DNA from: Stachybotrys elegans
Lineage: Eukaryota > Ascomycota > Sordariomycetes > Hypocreales > Stachybotryaceae
Assembly: GCA_020746835.1 (NCBI GenBank)
Contig: JAGPNK010000002.1
Span: forward strand, 2,356,001-2,420,000
Reading direction: 5' to 3'
DNA: 64,000 nucleotides
The translations under genes were made by a program, and so were the position numbers. The notes under the pieces are model-generated. The model was not told the origin of the DNA. It did not search any database and was given only the letters and a program-made list of their open reading frames with translations. Within the stretch, counting starts at the first letter, position 1. Each line of letters opens with the position of its first letter. Shown here piece by piece: positions 21,691-35,175 of the stretch.

Positions 21691-24250
21691 GATGGGCTGG
21701 TGAGAGCAATCATGTAAGATGGCTGCGCTGTCGGCTGAGGAAGGTGACCTTTTGACTTTGACAGCCGAGCCAGCGCAGCAACCAAGGGGGTTTTGATGAG
21801 CCCGGGCAGGGCAGCAGGCGGCAGAAAGGATAGACGGATGCACGGGGTGGGGAGAAATGAATCAAGAACAGGGGGATGATGAAGATGAAGATGAAGAAGA
21901 GAAAGTAGATGAACCTGAAAGGCGGGCGCGTGTAAGGACCTGGCGCCGGGCGCCGTGATGGTTACAAGCAGTGAAATGTTGCTTGAAAACGATGGAAGGG
22001 TTCGGTACCAAAACGGCAAGGTACGCAGGCAGGAGGTGGTAGTAAGGCAGGCGCAGGCGCAAGCGCAGGCGTGGTGTAAATCGTGCTACCGCCAGAGGTA
22101 ACTTGCACGGCGAAAAAGCAGGCAAGGTACAAGAGGCAAGGTATTATTACGGGATGCCAAACTGGAACCCAATAATAATAAGCCAAGGATGGAAGAGGAA
22201 GAAATTCTGCAACTGACGAGCCCCCGGCGGCGCACGGGATAGTAGTGGCAGCTGCTGACGAGGCAAAACGGATCAAGCGGCAGAAAGCCTCGCGCTCGAT
22301 GGAGAGAAGTGGTGCTCTGAATAAAGGAGAGGAAGTTGGAAGATGAATGGTAGGAGGCAGACGCGGTGAAACAGAGAAAAAGGACAGGTGAGGAAATTCT
22401 GAACAAGGCGGCGGACCCAGAGCTGGGCAAGCAAGCAACCTTAAAAAAAAAACACACACCACCACCACCAAAGAAGAAGGGATTGAGCTCCAGCGGATCA
22501 AGCACCGCTACACTCACTCATCTGCTTTGTGGTTCCCGCTTCCCGTAGCCAAGGCACGCGACTGTTGGGGCTCTGGGGGTTTATGCGATGCGCGCTGCGA
22601 GGCGAGGTGTGAATGGAATGGCTTGTCAGTCTGGAGAAGAAGGTTGTCCCTTTTTCCCTCTGGGCCTTACCAAACGGAACCAACTAACAGGAACCGCCCT
22701 AGCTGCAAGAGGCCGGACATGGGCAGCTGGCAGGCCAAGACCCGGAGCCGGGGGGGGGGGCTCGCTTTGTATGTATCTGCTCGAGCTGAGGTACCTATCC
22801 GTACCGCTACGCGTGCGCTGCCCATGATTACCCCTGCATTGTGCCGGCGAGGTACTTTGTCGGTACTTTTATCCCTCAGGGACCTTACGCTGGGGATCTC
22901 AGTCATTGTCCTCTAGACCCTTTCTGGTAGGAGATGGCTGCATTTGAGTGCCGCTGATTGGCCCGGGAAGGGGGATAGTCCGGCTGCCGTGCGAGCCTAG
23001 CCCCTGGGTCTCCAGCTAAAAAGCAATGTGTAATTGGTCATGGCGACATATCACACTGTTGCTCCGGACGGCTCTCAGCCATGGTAGAGTGAAGTCAATG
23101 GCCAGCGGGCTTGTCCACCTCGTCATAGTGATCCCTTTCAGTCCCTCAGATTCATCTGCATTGCTGTTCGAGAGAGATGGAGTTATCGCATCTTGGAAGA
23201 TTTTCCGGTTGTTTGCTGCTTGCTGCTTGGCTTCCGCAGTGTCAAGCTCAACAATGTCCTTTCTTCGCTTCATGTTCATGCATTGCAGTGTGAAACAATC
23301 ACCAAAAAAGAAAAAAAGAAAAAGTTTCATGCGGGAGCTGGTCCGAGATCGGTGCTCGCGCTACCATGAGGAAGATGATTGTAATGCGCAGCCTGAACGG
23401 ACAAGAGAGGTTACAGCAAAGAGATTGTGCTCCTTTGACCACGCAGGGTACAATGGTCGCCGAAAAACCGTTCACCCCCTCGTTTGTGCCACATCCAGGG
23501 GGGTAGGAAGAAGGGTTTTGTTGGCACAGCATTTTGCAGAGCGTGCCATGGTATTTGCATGATTCGGACTCTCTTTGTCGGCTTTACCCTTTGTTTGAGC
23601 AAGGCGTCTTGTGCATGGTGCTTCCATTCAACCATGAAAGACGCCAATCATGGTTCTCGCGCGTGGGTGAGCATCTGGCACGTAGGCTACTTGGACATAG
23701 CTCTTGCAAGGTCCCAGGCTGTAAAATGCAAGTACATTTACTGCTACGACATGTTGTTTGTCTTAATCATGACTGTTTGGAGTCGTGCTACAGTTATGTA
23801 CTTGATTAAGACGTCACAAACACAAAGGCTGTCTTGACACCCGGATCCTTTCCCAGTACAATGATACATACATTTACAAAGACCAATAATACATTAATTA
23901 CGCAAGCCCTCGGGGGCCGCCAGGCACCATAGCCGTCATGAAGCCATTGCAGCAGCTCACATTAATCCCAATATGCAGTCGGAGCTTAGACGGTCTGTTA
24001 GGCAGACAGCTGATGCTGTCCACTAAAACTGCCTAGACTCACGTGAGGAGCGAGCGTGCCAGTCATCGGCCGAATCAAGCCCCTCCCCCCTCCGCTTCCC
24101 CCCTCCCTCCCCCTACGGCGAACCGGCTCTGTCAGCCACACCAAGACTCGTCCCCCTCCCCTCCGAGCCCCCGAGCTCCCCGAGAGAAACCCCTCCAATC
24201 CTTCCCGTGTGCTCCGTGCGGCCCGGGGGTCTCCCTCACAGGAAGAAACC
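21691..24250. other. Divergent intergenic region between the 1112-aa gene and BMT5
   Basis: About 2.5 kb containing the promoters of two divergent genes. It includes a G tract of 11 at about 22750-22760 and an A-run followed by CAC/CCA repeats at about 22442-22470. It also holds several open frames that lack protein character. The reading frame upstream of the BMT5 ATG is open from 24056 but has no ATG. Confidence 0.45.
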
Positions 24251-25120
24251 ATGGCCAAACGACGCCGGATCCAGCCTCAAAAGCCCTCGAGGGCCCATCA
24301 TCACGACAATCCCCAGAACCGGCCCAAAGCGAAACCCAAGCCGCCGCCCAAGCCCAAGAAGACCGCCGGCCCCGCGTCGCGCCAGCAGAAGAAGCCCGAG
24401 CCGCCCACCATCCCCTTCGAGCCCCATCACCGCATCCTGCTTGTCGGAGAGGGCGATTTGAGCTTCGCGGCCTCGCTCATCGAGCACCACGGCTGCCTCG
24501 ACGTCACGGCCACGGTCCTCGAGAAGGACCACGCCGAGCTCAAGGACAAGTACCCGCACGTCGACGCCAACATTGCCGTCATCAACGACTCGGCCGCTGC
24601 CAGCGACGCCTGCAAGAACAGGCTCCTCTACGGTATCGACGCTACGAAGCTCCCCGCCGCTGTGTCCCGCGGGCCCCTCTACAACTGCATCCTATTCAAC
24701 TTCCCACACGTCGGCGGCAAGTCTACCGATGTCAACCGCCAGGTCCGCTATAACCAGGAGCTGCTCGTGGGTTTCTTCGGTAAGGCCCTCAACAACCTAG
24801 CCGCCATGGGAAAGATTGTTGTCACGCTGTTCGAGGGCGAGCCCTACACGCTCTGGAACATTCGGGATCTTGCGCGCCACGCTGGACTGCAGGTCGACCG
24901 CAGCTTCGCCTTCCAGTCCTCGGCGTACCCGGGCTATCACCACGCAAGGACGCTCGGCGTCGTCAAGAACAAGAAGGGAGAGACGGGTGGAGGGTGGCGA
25001 GGCGAGGAACGCCCGTCGAGAAGCTATATATTCATGAGGCAAGGCGACGTCCCGCCGCCCCCAATTAGTAAAAAGCGGCGTAGGGGCGACGATTCGTCAG
25101 ACGACGACGAGGACGACTGA
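24251..25120 (+). CDS. BMT5: 25S rRNA uridine-N3 methyltransferase (BMT5-like, DUF2431)
   Basis: A single exon of 289 aa starts at the ATG of MAKRRRIQPQKP. Enzymes of this family methylate a uridine of the large-subunit rRNA in the nucleolus, using S-adenosylmethionine. After a basic Lys/Pro-rich N-terminus (1-55, likely nucleolar targeting) the Rossmann motif ILLVGEGDLSFAASL (about 62-76) appears. It is followed by TATVLEKDHAEL, NCILFNFPHVGGKSTDVNRQ and GKIVVTLFEGEPYTLWNIRDLA, all diagnostic of DUF2431. The tail is acidic (SSDDDEDD) after a KKRRR patch. The length is normal. The frame is open upstream but without ATG. It converges with SET2. Confidence 0.9.
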   Translation: MAKRRRIQPQKPSRAHHHDNPQNRPKAKPKPPPKPKKTAGPASRQQKKPEPPTIPFEPHHRILLVGEGDLSFAASLIEHHGCLDVTATVLEKDHAELKDKYPHVDANIAVINDSAAASDACKNRLLYGIDATKLPAAVSRGPLYNCILFNFPHVGGKSTDVNRQVRYNQELLVGFFGKALNNLAAMGKIVVTLFEGEPYTLWNIRDLARHAGLQVDRSFAFQSSAYPGYHHARTLGVVKNKKGETGGGWRGEERPSRSYIFMRQGDVPPPPISKKRRRGDDSSDDDEDD

Positions 25121-25908
25121 CCCCGTCGTATACTTGAGCCGTTGTGAATAACGGGCAGCACGTTTTGACACCTGCACATACGGCAAAGGCGCGAGGCCCG
25201 TACGCTGCTATCTTGTACACTAGATACAAACCACAGGTCATGGGACGGCGTTTTGGTGAGAACAAAAGAAAAGGACCCGGGAAAAGCACGTATAGTTTCA
25301 GAATAGCATCGGATGGTCAAAAACTGGACAGATAGTTATTCAATGCTTGGTAAAAACCTGTGTTTATATGCACCAATGTAGCGTGACGATGAAGCTGGAT
25401 ATCTGCCTAGAAATGCCAAGATCTGACCCAACGGAACGCCCCTTTCCCAAACTTTTTACAGTGCCGCCAAACACCATGAAGTATGCAAAGATAGATGAAG
25501 AAGGAGAAGCAAAGCCAGGCGGTTGAAAAGCCCTCGATTCATATGCGCGTCGGATGGAGAAGCAGAATCATTGACAGCATCAACTTCAGCATCCACCGCC
25601 GAGCCAAGAGCTAGCCTCGTCCTCGTAAAAGACGCTTCCATCCCTAACCACCACCACATGCTAATGTCTGTCTGCCTGGTTAACACCGGATGGAATATTA
25701 TATCTTGTCGACCTCGTGTACTGTGCTATCGTACTCTCCCCTGTGAAGAAAATTGCATATAGTGTGGGCAAAATGAACAAGGTAAGATAGGTTGGTGGTA
25801 CATTGCCTCCCAAGGCGGAAACGCCAGCATCAACTCCCCAGCGCAGACCTCGTATCAGATAAAGGTGCTTTGTTCTCAGCTTCTGTGGATCGATCGGCGC
25901 TGTCCCTC
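25121..25908. other. Convergent intergenic region between BMT5 and SET2
   Basis: 3-prime flanks of the two genes. No further gene is recognised. Confidence 0.45.
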
Positions 25909-28900
25909 CTAGTGGCTCAACACCTCGTGCTTCCGAGGCTTGTTCTGGTCGTCCAGCGTAGTCGGGCTGCCGTCATCACCCGATCTGGCCGCTACCTGCC
26001 GGTCTGGCAGTCGTTGGTCTGCATCACCGCTGACCCTATTATCGGCTTGCAGAGCCATCAAGTCATGACGCATCTCCCCCGCTGTATCCTCCATTATCTT
26101 GGTCCTATTAGCCTCGTCATCGAGCCGCTGAGCCTCCTCATTCTCTCGCATAAGATCCTCCTCCTGTTCCCGCAGTGCACGCTCCTCGGAGGTCATAGAC
26201 TCCTCTAGAGCAAAATCAGGAGGTGGCGGAGGCGGGGGAGGCGGGCTTGGAGCTTCGCCTTCATCCTCCTTGACACGTTTGACATCCGGTCCGTCCCACG
26301 GAGTGACGTTGGCAGAGTTTGCCCCATCGCCATCACCTTCACGTTTTCGCTTGCGATCCCCACTTGCGAAAGAGTCGTCCTCGCCATCTGACATAACGAC
26401 ATCCTCGCCATCGTCAGCCGCCATGACTTCATCATTGACAGATCGGGTCTCGGCCAGCCCCCCGGTACGCGTTGCAGCGTCGGTGGCTGGCTTGTCGGTA
26501 TGGTCCTGGCCATTTCCAGCTACAGCACCGCCCTCCTTGGCCTTCCTGCGCTTCTGATGCTCATTGTACTTTTCAACCGCACGATCCAAGAAGTCCTTGA
26601 CATATTTCTTGATCTTTCCAACCTGCTTCTCCGTGAGCTCAGTCGTTGGATCGTCAACTCGATTGTTCTTGTAGTCCGAAGCAACTAGCTTCTTTGCGAT
26701 CTCTTTACCAAGCCGCTTCAGCTCCTCCTTTGGCAATTTATGTCGAAATTTATCCAATACATGTTTTACGGGGGGGAATACCTGTATAAATAGTCAGCCT
26801 GGAACATAAGACGGCCGGGCCAGCGCAATACAACATACCGTGTTCTCGTAAATCTTCATCTGCTTATCTATAGGCAGAGAGCGCCACTTTTCCTTTTTGG
26901 AATCCTTGGCAACAGGCTCAATGCTCTGCGTCGACTGCGGGGTCGGTTGCTTGGGCGTACTCTCCTTGGTCACCTTATCAATGATGCTCTGGATCAGCTT
27001 CTGTTCCTTCTCGGCCTTGGAGGGTCCCTTTTGTGCGGATTCCGCCGGCTGTGTTGGGCGCTGCCAGGTGGTCTTGCCCTGGCTGTCATAGAAGTACAGC
27101 TTGCCTCTAGCATCCTTGGTAGCAAACCAGCCTTGTGGTAGTTGAGCGTTGAGGTTGGATCTCCTTTGGCGGCCAGTGCCATGGAAGAAGTTGCTGTTCC
27201 GTTGAGGGGCACTATTTCGAGGTCCCTTGGGTGCATCAGCAAGCCTCGGTGATGCCGTCTTGGGCGTTGACTGGGCTGCCTCCTCCTCACGAGACTGGCT
27301 GCTCTTCTTGTCATCGGATGAGCCTTGCACCGGCGTGCCAGCATCCGGCTTCCGACGCTTGATGCGATATGCTACCTCCAGCTTGCTCCAGTCTTCCAGC
27401 AACTTATTGGCCGTAGAGGCAACCTCGTCATGATCAGACTTGACGAGGGGCTCGATGGTGGCTTCAATGTTGGAGTCCTGGATTTTGTTCCTTGTCAGTC
27501 GGGGGAATTTGTCGAGGATGTATAGAATCTGCAGGACCACGTTGTGGTCTTCGATGAAGGTGTTGAGGGTGGTCTTGAGAATCTGGTAAGCATGCATGCG
27601 CATAACGCAGTGGATGACTCGCTCGTCATCGCACAGCCGTATACGTTCCAGAAGCTTGACGGCAATCCATTTCTCCTTGCACTGCATAAGAGTAGCCATG
27701 ACCTTTCGAGCATCCTCCTCACCCAGGCTTCGAGGCTTTATGCTGTTGACATACTCTTCATCGTCCTCCTCGGGTCGTTTCTTCCGGGGTTTCTTGGCGA
27801 CCGTCGTGTCCCACCCGTCTGCACCGTCGATACCGAGTGCTTCCACGGTAGCCGCAGGCAACTTGGTAGCACGCTCTGTCTGGGTCTTGCCGCCGATGAA
27901 GCCAACGCAGTTTGCCTCTCCGCAATAGCACGGTTGTGGATCTGCGCCGTATCGATCAACATTGTAGTTGAAGACGAGTTCCTCGCCTGCGCGAATCTGC
28001 CGCAAGGCAAATATGCCCATCCGAAGCTTGTCACCAACTACCCACTTGTCCACGTAGCAATTGGGGTTGCATGAGTGGTTGCAGAACCTGCCCAGATTGC
28101 CCTTCTTGGTGGCGTCGACAAATTCGTTCTTGTTGAGAGACATGAAGTAAAAGTGCTTGATGCCCTCGTTGTCGTACTGGAGCATGCGGCGGCGAAAGGT
28201 GGGCTCGTTGATGACCTCGCCGATATACTCGAATACAAAGTCATTAGCATGCAGGTCCGAGTCGGCACGCAGCCCGAATCCCTTCTTTTCGGTCTTGATG
28301 ACCGAGACGCGGGCGTACTGCTTGCGCTGAAACCGCTGGTTCTGGCAGCCGCCACCACAATTTCCCGCAGTCTCGCTGCACTCCATCTTGGTGGCTCGGT
28401 TTATGCAGTCAGAATCGTCGCCACACGCGTGGTTCTCGCCATCCTCTGCAATGGAAGAGTCAGTATGGCCACCACGGGACACATGGGAGAGGAGTGGAAG
28501 GAGGGGTGGCAGGGTGGCAGGGTATACTTACGCCATTCTTCTCTGCAGTCACAGTCAAAAGCATCGTTGTCTGTAGCGCCGAGGTGTTTGGAGCCGTACA
28601 GGCAGTCGGGGATGACCTGAAAGGTTTTGCATGAATCGCCCGTGACATCTGGGAGGTGTCCAAAGAGAGGCGCCTCTCGGTTCGGGGGCTTCTGGGACGA
28701 CTTGCGAGATGGACGTGCAGGCTTGCCGGACGCGGACCCTGATGCAGACCCTGACGCCTCTGCGCTCTCGCTTCGCGATTTGATGCCTTCGGGCGACCGT
28801 GGCCGAGATTGGGGATCGTTCTCGGGAGCATTGGGCGTAGAGGTGGTGGCGCGTTCTTCCCGCTCCGTCGTCATGGTCGCGCTGTTCGCGTCGCCATCCT

Positions 28901-28949
28901 CAAGTTTTACCCTTGCCATGCTCGTCACTGCATGCTCGTCATCCTCCAT
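25909..28949 (-). CDS. SET2: Histone H3 lysine-36 methyltransferase Set2
   Basis: Exons 28949-28532, 28445-26839 and 26781-25909 give 965 aa. Set2 travels with elongating RNA polymerase II and methylates H3K36. Domains in order are an acidic Ser-rich N-terminus, AWS (about 117-175, Cys-rich, with [16 protein letters not shown] spanning intron 1) and SET (about 175-300). The SET domain contains [16 protein letters not shown] and [14 protein letters not shown] post-[17 protein letters not shown] follows, then a helical TFIIS-N-like region (about 370-480) and a WW domain (about 572-602, [20 protein letters not shown]). The SRI domain that binds the polymerase CTD is at about 667-745 and is split by intron 2. 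A charged coiled tail with nine consecutive prolines ends the protein. All phases agree. The start is the first ATG of the frame. Confidence 0.95.
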
Positions 28950-31900
28950 GAGGCATGGACTTCCGTCTTCGCAACCACCCACGGCAAGAGAACGCAATCG
29001 CAAGGGGGAACTGTTCGAAAATGCGTGGTTCGGAGGACGGGGCAGCGTAGAGAGGTAGCCAGAGGCGGTTGCTGTGCAAAGTGGTCTGCAAATGCAGTGG
29101 TTGACGCTGCCACGGAAGGGAGAGCAAATGCGCGTGGGTGGAAGGGTACCGAGCCGATATAGCACCAAGCTAGAGCGCGCTGTGGCGGTAGAGCGAAAGA
29201 GGGCGTGCGTTGCGGTACGAGCGGTCGGGTACGAGGCTACCTAGGAGAGGGAGTGTCGTGGAGTTTATATCTGGTCAGGCGAGGACGCTGAATGCATGTG
29301 GCCTTGCATTCGCCTACAAAGGGAGCAGCGGTATGGACAGGTCGAGGTTGGCTTTGGGGGCTCTGCTATTGATTAATCCAACGCGCCAGCAGGTGTGTCC
29401 CGTCGATAAGAAATTAGGTTGGAAGGCGCAACTCCTATTAGCACTAATTAGCAGCTACGATAGGGGGTACCCGTGGACTTGCTGGTAATGTTAGCTCCAT
29501 GCAGGTACCTCCCTGTTGCTCCATCCACATCCGACAAAAAACCTGCCAGTCAACATCCTCACATTACTCTGTATGCCAACCGCACTGAAGACCTGTCCAC
29601 GGAAACGAAGAGGGCCGCAAGGATGAAAAGGATGGAATGGATTCATAAAAGCAGCTTTACTTTGCCTATGTATGGCACTTAACATTGGGGGCTTTAGGTT
29701 TCATAGTATTTGCCAACAGTAAAGCATGTATTGTGTGGCTCCCCAGATGCAGGCCGAATGTTAATGGCGTGTGGCTTGAGCAAAAGCAGTCAGAGTAGAG
29801 TTTGTTTGTTGGGAGGTATATTTGGCCCACCATGCTGGAATCCGGCTCATTTCTTTCCTTTCCTCTCCTTTGTTTTCCTATTGTTGGCTCCAGCTTAGGT
29901 GCAATGTTGCTGTTCCAGTTAGATGTTAGGGTTGTTTCTGGATCCTGCGGCTGTGATTTCTTCCATCCAGCATCATGCACACCTACCTTCTCTTGTATTA
30001 TCAGAACCCCCTGACTATTTCTGGTCATGTATATGGGCATGAACAATTCCATCGTAGGGCTGCGTGAGCCCTTAACCCTGATATATAAATCATCATTGCC
30101 ATGCCACTATACGACCGTCGAACTGCTGTGTTCATGGTGGAGCGGTGTATAATACTGATATCATATGCTATTTATGCCGAATTGAGCTTCTAGAACCTCG
30201 CGGCTGTCGATCGAGCTTCTTTGGGGTTCCAAGTGATATTTCCCCCTTCTGGCGTGGACGGACAATGCAATGACTCGTCAAACGTTCGCTTGGTTCGTCA
30301 ATATACAACTAGGCCCCAACATAACCCACACGAACTTCATTCTCCCGGGACGTCCAATGGAATTCCCCATAATCGTATATCAACCGCGCAATTCACCATG
30401 ATACCTGGTTCTTGGCTTCCGCACCGGAGCAAGGCCCTTGTGAATCCAGCTGAACATCCAAACAAAGGTATAGGGTAGGCCATTGTGAACTGTACCAGAC
30501 TGGTATGCCAAAGGAAATCCTGTAAAGGGTTTTTTTTTTTGAGCTATATTTGAGCCCAGAGAGCACACATTTACGCATATCTCAATGCCTGTCGGTCACT
30601 GCCAGTTTTGATGCAATCGAAGGTCCAGGTCTGCCACGCAGAGACATGCTGGGACGCGGAAGAGATGTGACGGCATACAGGATCCAGGTACGGTGCCAAT
30701 CACAGTGACAGGCACTCTAGTGTCCCATTTCAGGAAAGCCCTGCAGAAGTCGCATCGCGAAATCCGGGGTCAGGGCTCGCGAACCGTGGAGTATCACTGC
30801 CAGGACTTGACCGCTCTTCAGGCCCATGGACCATTGGCCATGGCACATGCCTAGCTGGTGGAGACGACCCGGAAATATCTCAATGGTTCGCCTCCGTGAT
30901 GGTAGAGATCTTGGAGCAGAGGCTTTTCGGAAAACCCGTGCTCCGCCTGATTGCCTGACCGAGAGACGAATGGCACCTTTGCTTTGGGCAGCTAGGGCAC
31001 CAATGATCCTCCGGAAGCGAGCCTGCGGCGGCCCGGCCATTCAATGCGAAAAACAAGGCTTCCAGTGACGTCTCGGAGGCGAAATCCCTACCGGAAGGTA
31101 AGTAAAATATTAAAAGGTGTCTTGGGGCTTGCCATTCCACGACACTGACGTGTTGTACATGAGTGGGGCAGGCATGTGCCAACTCACTGTGCATGGCCGC
31201 GAGCCCGGACTCGGTTCGTCTGGGGAGGACGAACAAGTCTATATAAGGCGCCGGTCTGGGATCCATCTCCGCGTCCAGCGACAGGTCAAGTCTCACCATG
31301 TGAAGAATCGTGAAGCCGGAGCAGCGTCAGCGTTCTCTGGTGTTCTGGCCGTCCGTCGGCTCGGATGCGTCGACCCACCTCCGATGATGACGGCGACCCT
31401 TCCTCCCGTCGATTGCAAGACGAACCCGTGGCGTGTGCTGCGGCGGACCGCAGAGCTGCTGCCCATGTGATTGGCGAAGAGCAGGACGCAAAGGGCCGCT
31501 GTATGTGGCCGCCTGATTTTCAACCAATGCGAATCGCCAGCTGAGGGGGACTGGGTTCCAGGACGGATCAATCAGCAAACACAAACGCAATGCCGGCCAC
31601 GGATGGCCAATGAGCGCCTTCGTTTACTCATCGGACAATATCTCGTCACGCGCACCCTAAATCGACCTCAGCATGACCATTTCGGAGTGGCCGTTAGCAG
31701 CGAGGCCACAGCACGCACTCGAAATGCGCGCCTGTCGCAAAAGGCGCAAGAAGCGATGACGGGTCTACCACGCAGAAGGGCGGAGGTGCGAGAGGCTTCA
31801 ATCATGCGAGCAGCACTCTAACCGCTTTAAGGAGCGAGAAGTGCAGGATGCTGCCCGATAATCAAGCAATACCAATAGGGACAAGCGTCGACGACGAAGA

Positions 31901-32559
31901 CCTGCAACACGACAAACAAGTTGAAGTGGCTGTCAGGCGCTACGGTGGCCCTACCTGGGATGGGCATGGACCGTCCTCCGTTGGCAGCTTGGGCAGATCC
32001 CCCAAGGAGGCCCTGCACGTCAGTTGCGGGCAGAAAGGTTGCATCCAGGACCCATGGTGGGTGGTACTGGTGGCACCACCCAGAAAGGGCCAAGCCTGCC
32101 CTCCAGCTGCGCTGAGACAGTGTGAGTGGTATCGCAGGGGTCAATCGGGAGTCATCGACCTGCGCAACGCCACAAATGCTACGCAACGCGACTGGCCATC
32201 CTGCTCGTTCCTCGCGACGCACTTCAGCCATCACACTTGTGGGCAGTTACCGGATGCCTGTGATTCAGGATATCTGGACCACATCACATCAGATGGTGGT
32301 ATGTGCTGCCAGGCAGAGAACTGCTTTGGTCTTTCAGCTGCGACACCCCTCCAGATGAGAACCCACCCCGGTCCTGATCGTTAGGAGGCATCCTGATGTG
32401 GGTAGGCGGTGGCGTCGGGTGTTGATATCCATCCGGATACGAAGACGACAGTGTGGCCCAGCAGTCGCAGTGCCGGTCAGAACAGCATGATCAACATGTT
32501 TGCTGCTTGGCTTGGCCCTACCCCTGGCTTGCCTGTCCAGACCACACTGCGCAGCAAGG

Positions 32560-32575
32560 CCCCCCCCCCCCCCCC
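32560..32575. repeat. C16 homopolymer
   Basis: Sixteen consecutive C residues in non-coding DNA; the length is prone to sequencing error. Confidence 0.85.
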
Positions 32576-34232
32576 GTCGCCTGATAGATTGCCGAAGCGC
32601 TCGATACTGCGCCAGACGGCTTTTAACGCGCCGCCTACGACGATATTACGTCTAAGCATCCTCCAACCAGGAGGCGTGAACGACAATTGCCGAATTAGTC
32701 CACCACCACCTTGCTGCATTGCCGCATCGTTACCCCAGTCAGAACACAAGGCAGCATGACCGTGTCCCGCCGATGTGAGAAGTATACCTGATCAAAGGGG
32801 TACCTGGTAGCACTTCCCCATCGTTATCTCTTGACGTTGTTTTTGTGCAACAGAAAGTGCACAGGAAGGGGGAGCTGGCCAAGCTGGCCTATGCTAGGAA
32901 ATGATGGTGTCAGCTTATCCCAGCACGCATGTCTTGTGACCTGGATAAGATGCGTCCCAAGTAATAACGGCAAAGGAAGCAGCGCAAGGAGGGAAGAGAA
33001 GAAGCCAAAGAGGAGGGCTTTGGGGGCTCCGGGGCCCATCCTCGTCTTCCCGCCGCGCTACGTCTTACCGTATTTCCCCACCACCCACCACCCCTCCCTC
33101 CATCCTCCAGTCTATCCACAGACGCACCACAGCTATCAATGATCCGGAGTCCCAACCGGGACGGGGCCACAGAGGAGCTCTGGTATGTTAGTGGCAGGAG
33201 AGGGGATGACGGATGACTTATGACTGGCAATCTCGGTCAGACGTCTGGATTCCAAGCCATCGCCACAGCTGCACAGGGATCACATGGCAGCTGCAAGCTG
33301 CCGTACTTGAAGCAGCCAGATGGGACTGTGCTCGCCTCTGTGCAGGTCAAGACCCGCGATGTCTGGGCCCGCGGCGAGATAGTCTGAAGGCTAAGGAGCC
33401 AAAGGGAGGCGCGAGCATCCCCGACCCATCCTCCTCCTCCATTTACCGCGCTTAGTCGATAGGGGAGAGGCAGCATATTGCGTTTCAACCTCCTCATGAC
33501 CTGAATGACCAAAGGTTACATCGAGTCTTGCGGCAGAGTATGGAGTAATAAAGGGAAGCTACCTGAGCCAAGATCCACCCGCCTGCACAGTCCGCACTGA
33601 CCAAGACCCTGTCGATTGCGTTTGCATTGCCTGATAGCTGTGCAAGTCTGCGACCCAGGCATCGACAACGGGCGGATCATTGTTAGCAACACGGGCGCGC
33701 GTGGGCATGGGCGTGCGCCTGCACCAGCGCGGATCGTTTTGTGCTACTGCCGGCACTGCCGCTTCCACCTTCTTCTTCACTCCACACAGAGCATCTAGCA
33801 GTGGCCTGTTGTGCGCACCCGACGTTGTGCATAGGTACGGCTGCCGCGCGACAACTGCCTGCTGGTGGTCAGGATATTGCTCGCTGCGTGGCGGAGGGGG
33901 AGCCTTAGACGCAACAAGCGTCATCTGCTTGGCATACTACTACCAGGCGAGGTGCCCATAACCTGGTCGTACATGGGCTGATATCATCTCAAGGAATGCT
34001 GGTAACAGGTGCAAGATGCTGGCAGAGCAGGCTGTCTCTCCCTACCTACCTGACTTGCCTTTTCGTTGAAGCATCCGGACCAAGTGCCCCATGGCAAGAG
34101 GCCGAAAGTACTAAGCTGTCTTACCAACGCGTGCATCTCGTTGGAATCGCCTTCTCTTGGCTGTTGCCTCCCCAGGTTTTGTGTGTACCCTGGCGGTAGA
34201 CATAACGAATACCTAGGCAGGCGAGGCAGGCG

Positions 34233-34356
34233 GAGGTGGAAGTGGAAGTGGAAGTGGAAGACGAAAGAAGGTGAGGGACGGTGGTGTGTGTCTCTTTCCA
34301 TATTACCGTATGCCGACTCGCCTCCATCTCCCTGCACCTGCACCTGCACCTGCGCC
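34233..34356. repeat. Two hexanucleotide microsatellites (GGAAGT and CACCTG)
   Basis: GGAAGT units occupy about 34233-34260 and CACCTG units about 34330-34356, separated by unique sequence. They lie about 0.8 kb upstream of the AT-hook gene. Confidence 0.75.
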
Positions 34357-35175
34357 TGTGCTCGCAGGTCCCTCCTTCCTTGTTTCTCACCCCACTGTCT
34401 TAGTAGGGAGTGGCCTTTAACTCAGCCGAAACATACTCCAAGGGTACCTTGACCAACGGCAAAACCGACCACTCAAGATAGAGAGAGAGAAAAAATAAAG
34501 CGACGACGGAAACGAAACCACTTTAACCAAATAAACCGACACTCTGGCTCGGCTCGGCAGCGCGATCAGAGCACCAAGACGCGCGCTTGTCCACCTCATC
34601 ACCTCTGATCGCGTCTTGGATCCGGACCATTCCCTCGCCTCGGTAGCGAGCTTGCGCAGGCTGGAGAAGCCAGGTTCAAGTGCAAGCCCCCCTGCCCCAA
34701 GGCTCCCGGTCAAGCAAAGCGCATCCCATCCAGTGCGTTCATTCATACATACCTAAATACCACCACCTCCGTCACCTACGGGCCTTCCTGACGCGCGCCG
34801 CCTCCCCTCGATCATTGTTCCACTTCGAAAACTTCCGGTGCCCTGGAACTTGGCGCCCGCTCCAACCGAAGTCGTAGCGCAGAGGGACTGCGCCCTACTC
34901 CCACCACCGGTTTCATGGGAGGGTAAAGCTCTACCTGCTACATGGTCTTGCTTCTGTCCTGTCCCTCATCTACTTCTTCCTTTAGCCCAGGTGGATAGCA
35001 CACAATCGTTTCGACCACGGTCACGCTTGCCGTATCATCTGGCACTTCTACTTCGCTTCACGACCTTCGCTGCACCAAGGGGCGCGCAAATGCATACTCG
35101 CGAGCCATTTCAACGTTTCCCTTTCTTTCAACTATGCCTCTACCATCTTCCTTCTTAATCAGTACACCACCAGCC

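Larger units (their letters stand above)
28950..35175. other. Gene-poor 6.2-kb region between SET2 and the AT-hook gene
   Basis: The two flanking genes are divergent, so both promoters lie here. Many open frames occur (for example 31848-32384 on the plus strand), but none has protein character or a plausible spliced model. Features seen are a C16 homopolymer (32560-32575), a GGAAGT repeat (34233-34260), a CACCTG repeat (34330-34356) and repeated TACCT/AGGTA motifs. It may hold non-coding transcripts or decayed sequence; nothing can be named. Confidence 0.45.

Noticed and set aside
23026..23562. 178-codon frame between the 1112-aa gene and BMT5
   Set aside because: Cys/Phe/Ser-rich random-looking translation and overlapping frames on both strands. 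No splice signals extend it.
24056..24250. N-terminal extension of BMT5
   Set aside because: The frame is open upstream but has no ATG, and the residues are Pro-rich leader sequence. The ATG at 24251 gives the usual family N-terminus.
31848..32384. 178-codon open frame in the gene-poor region
   Set aside because: Composition looks random, with no motif, no plausible splice partners, and a competing frame of similar length on the other strand.
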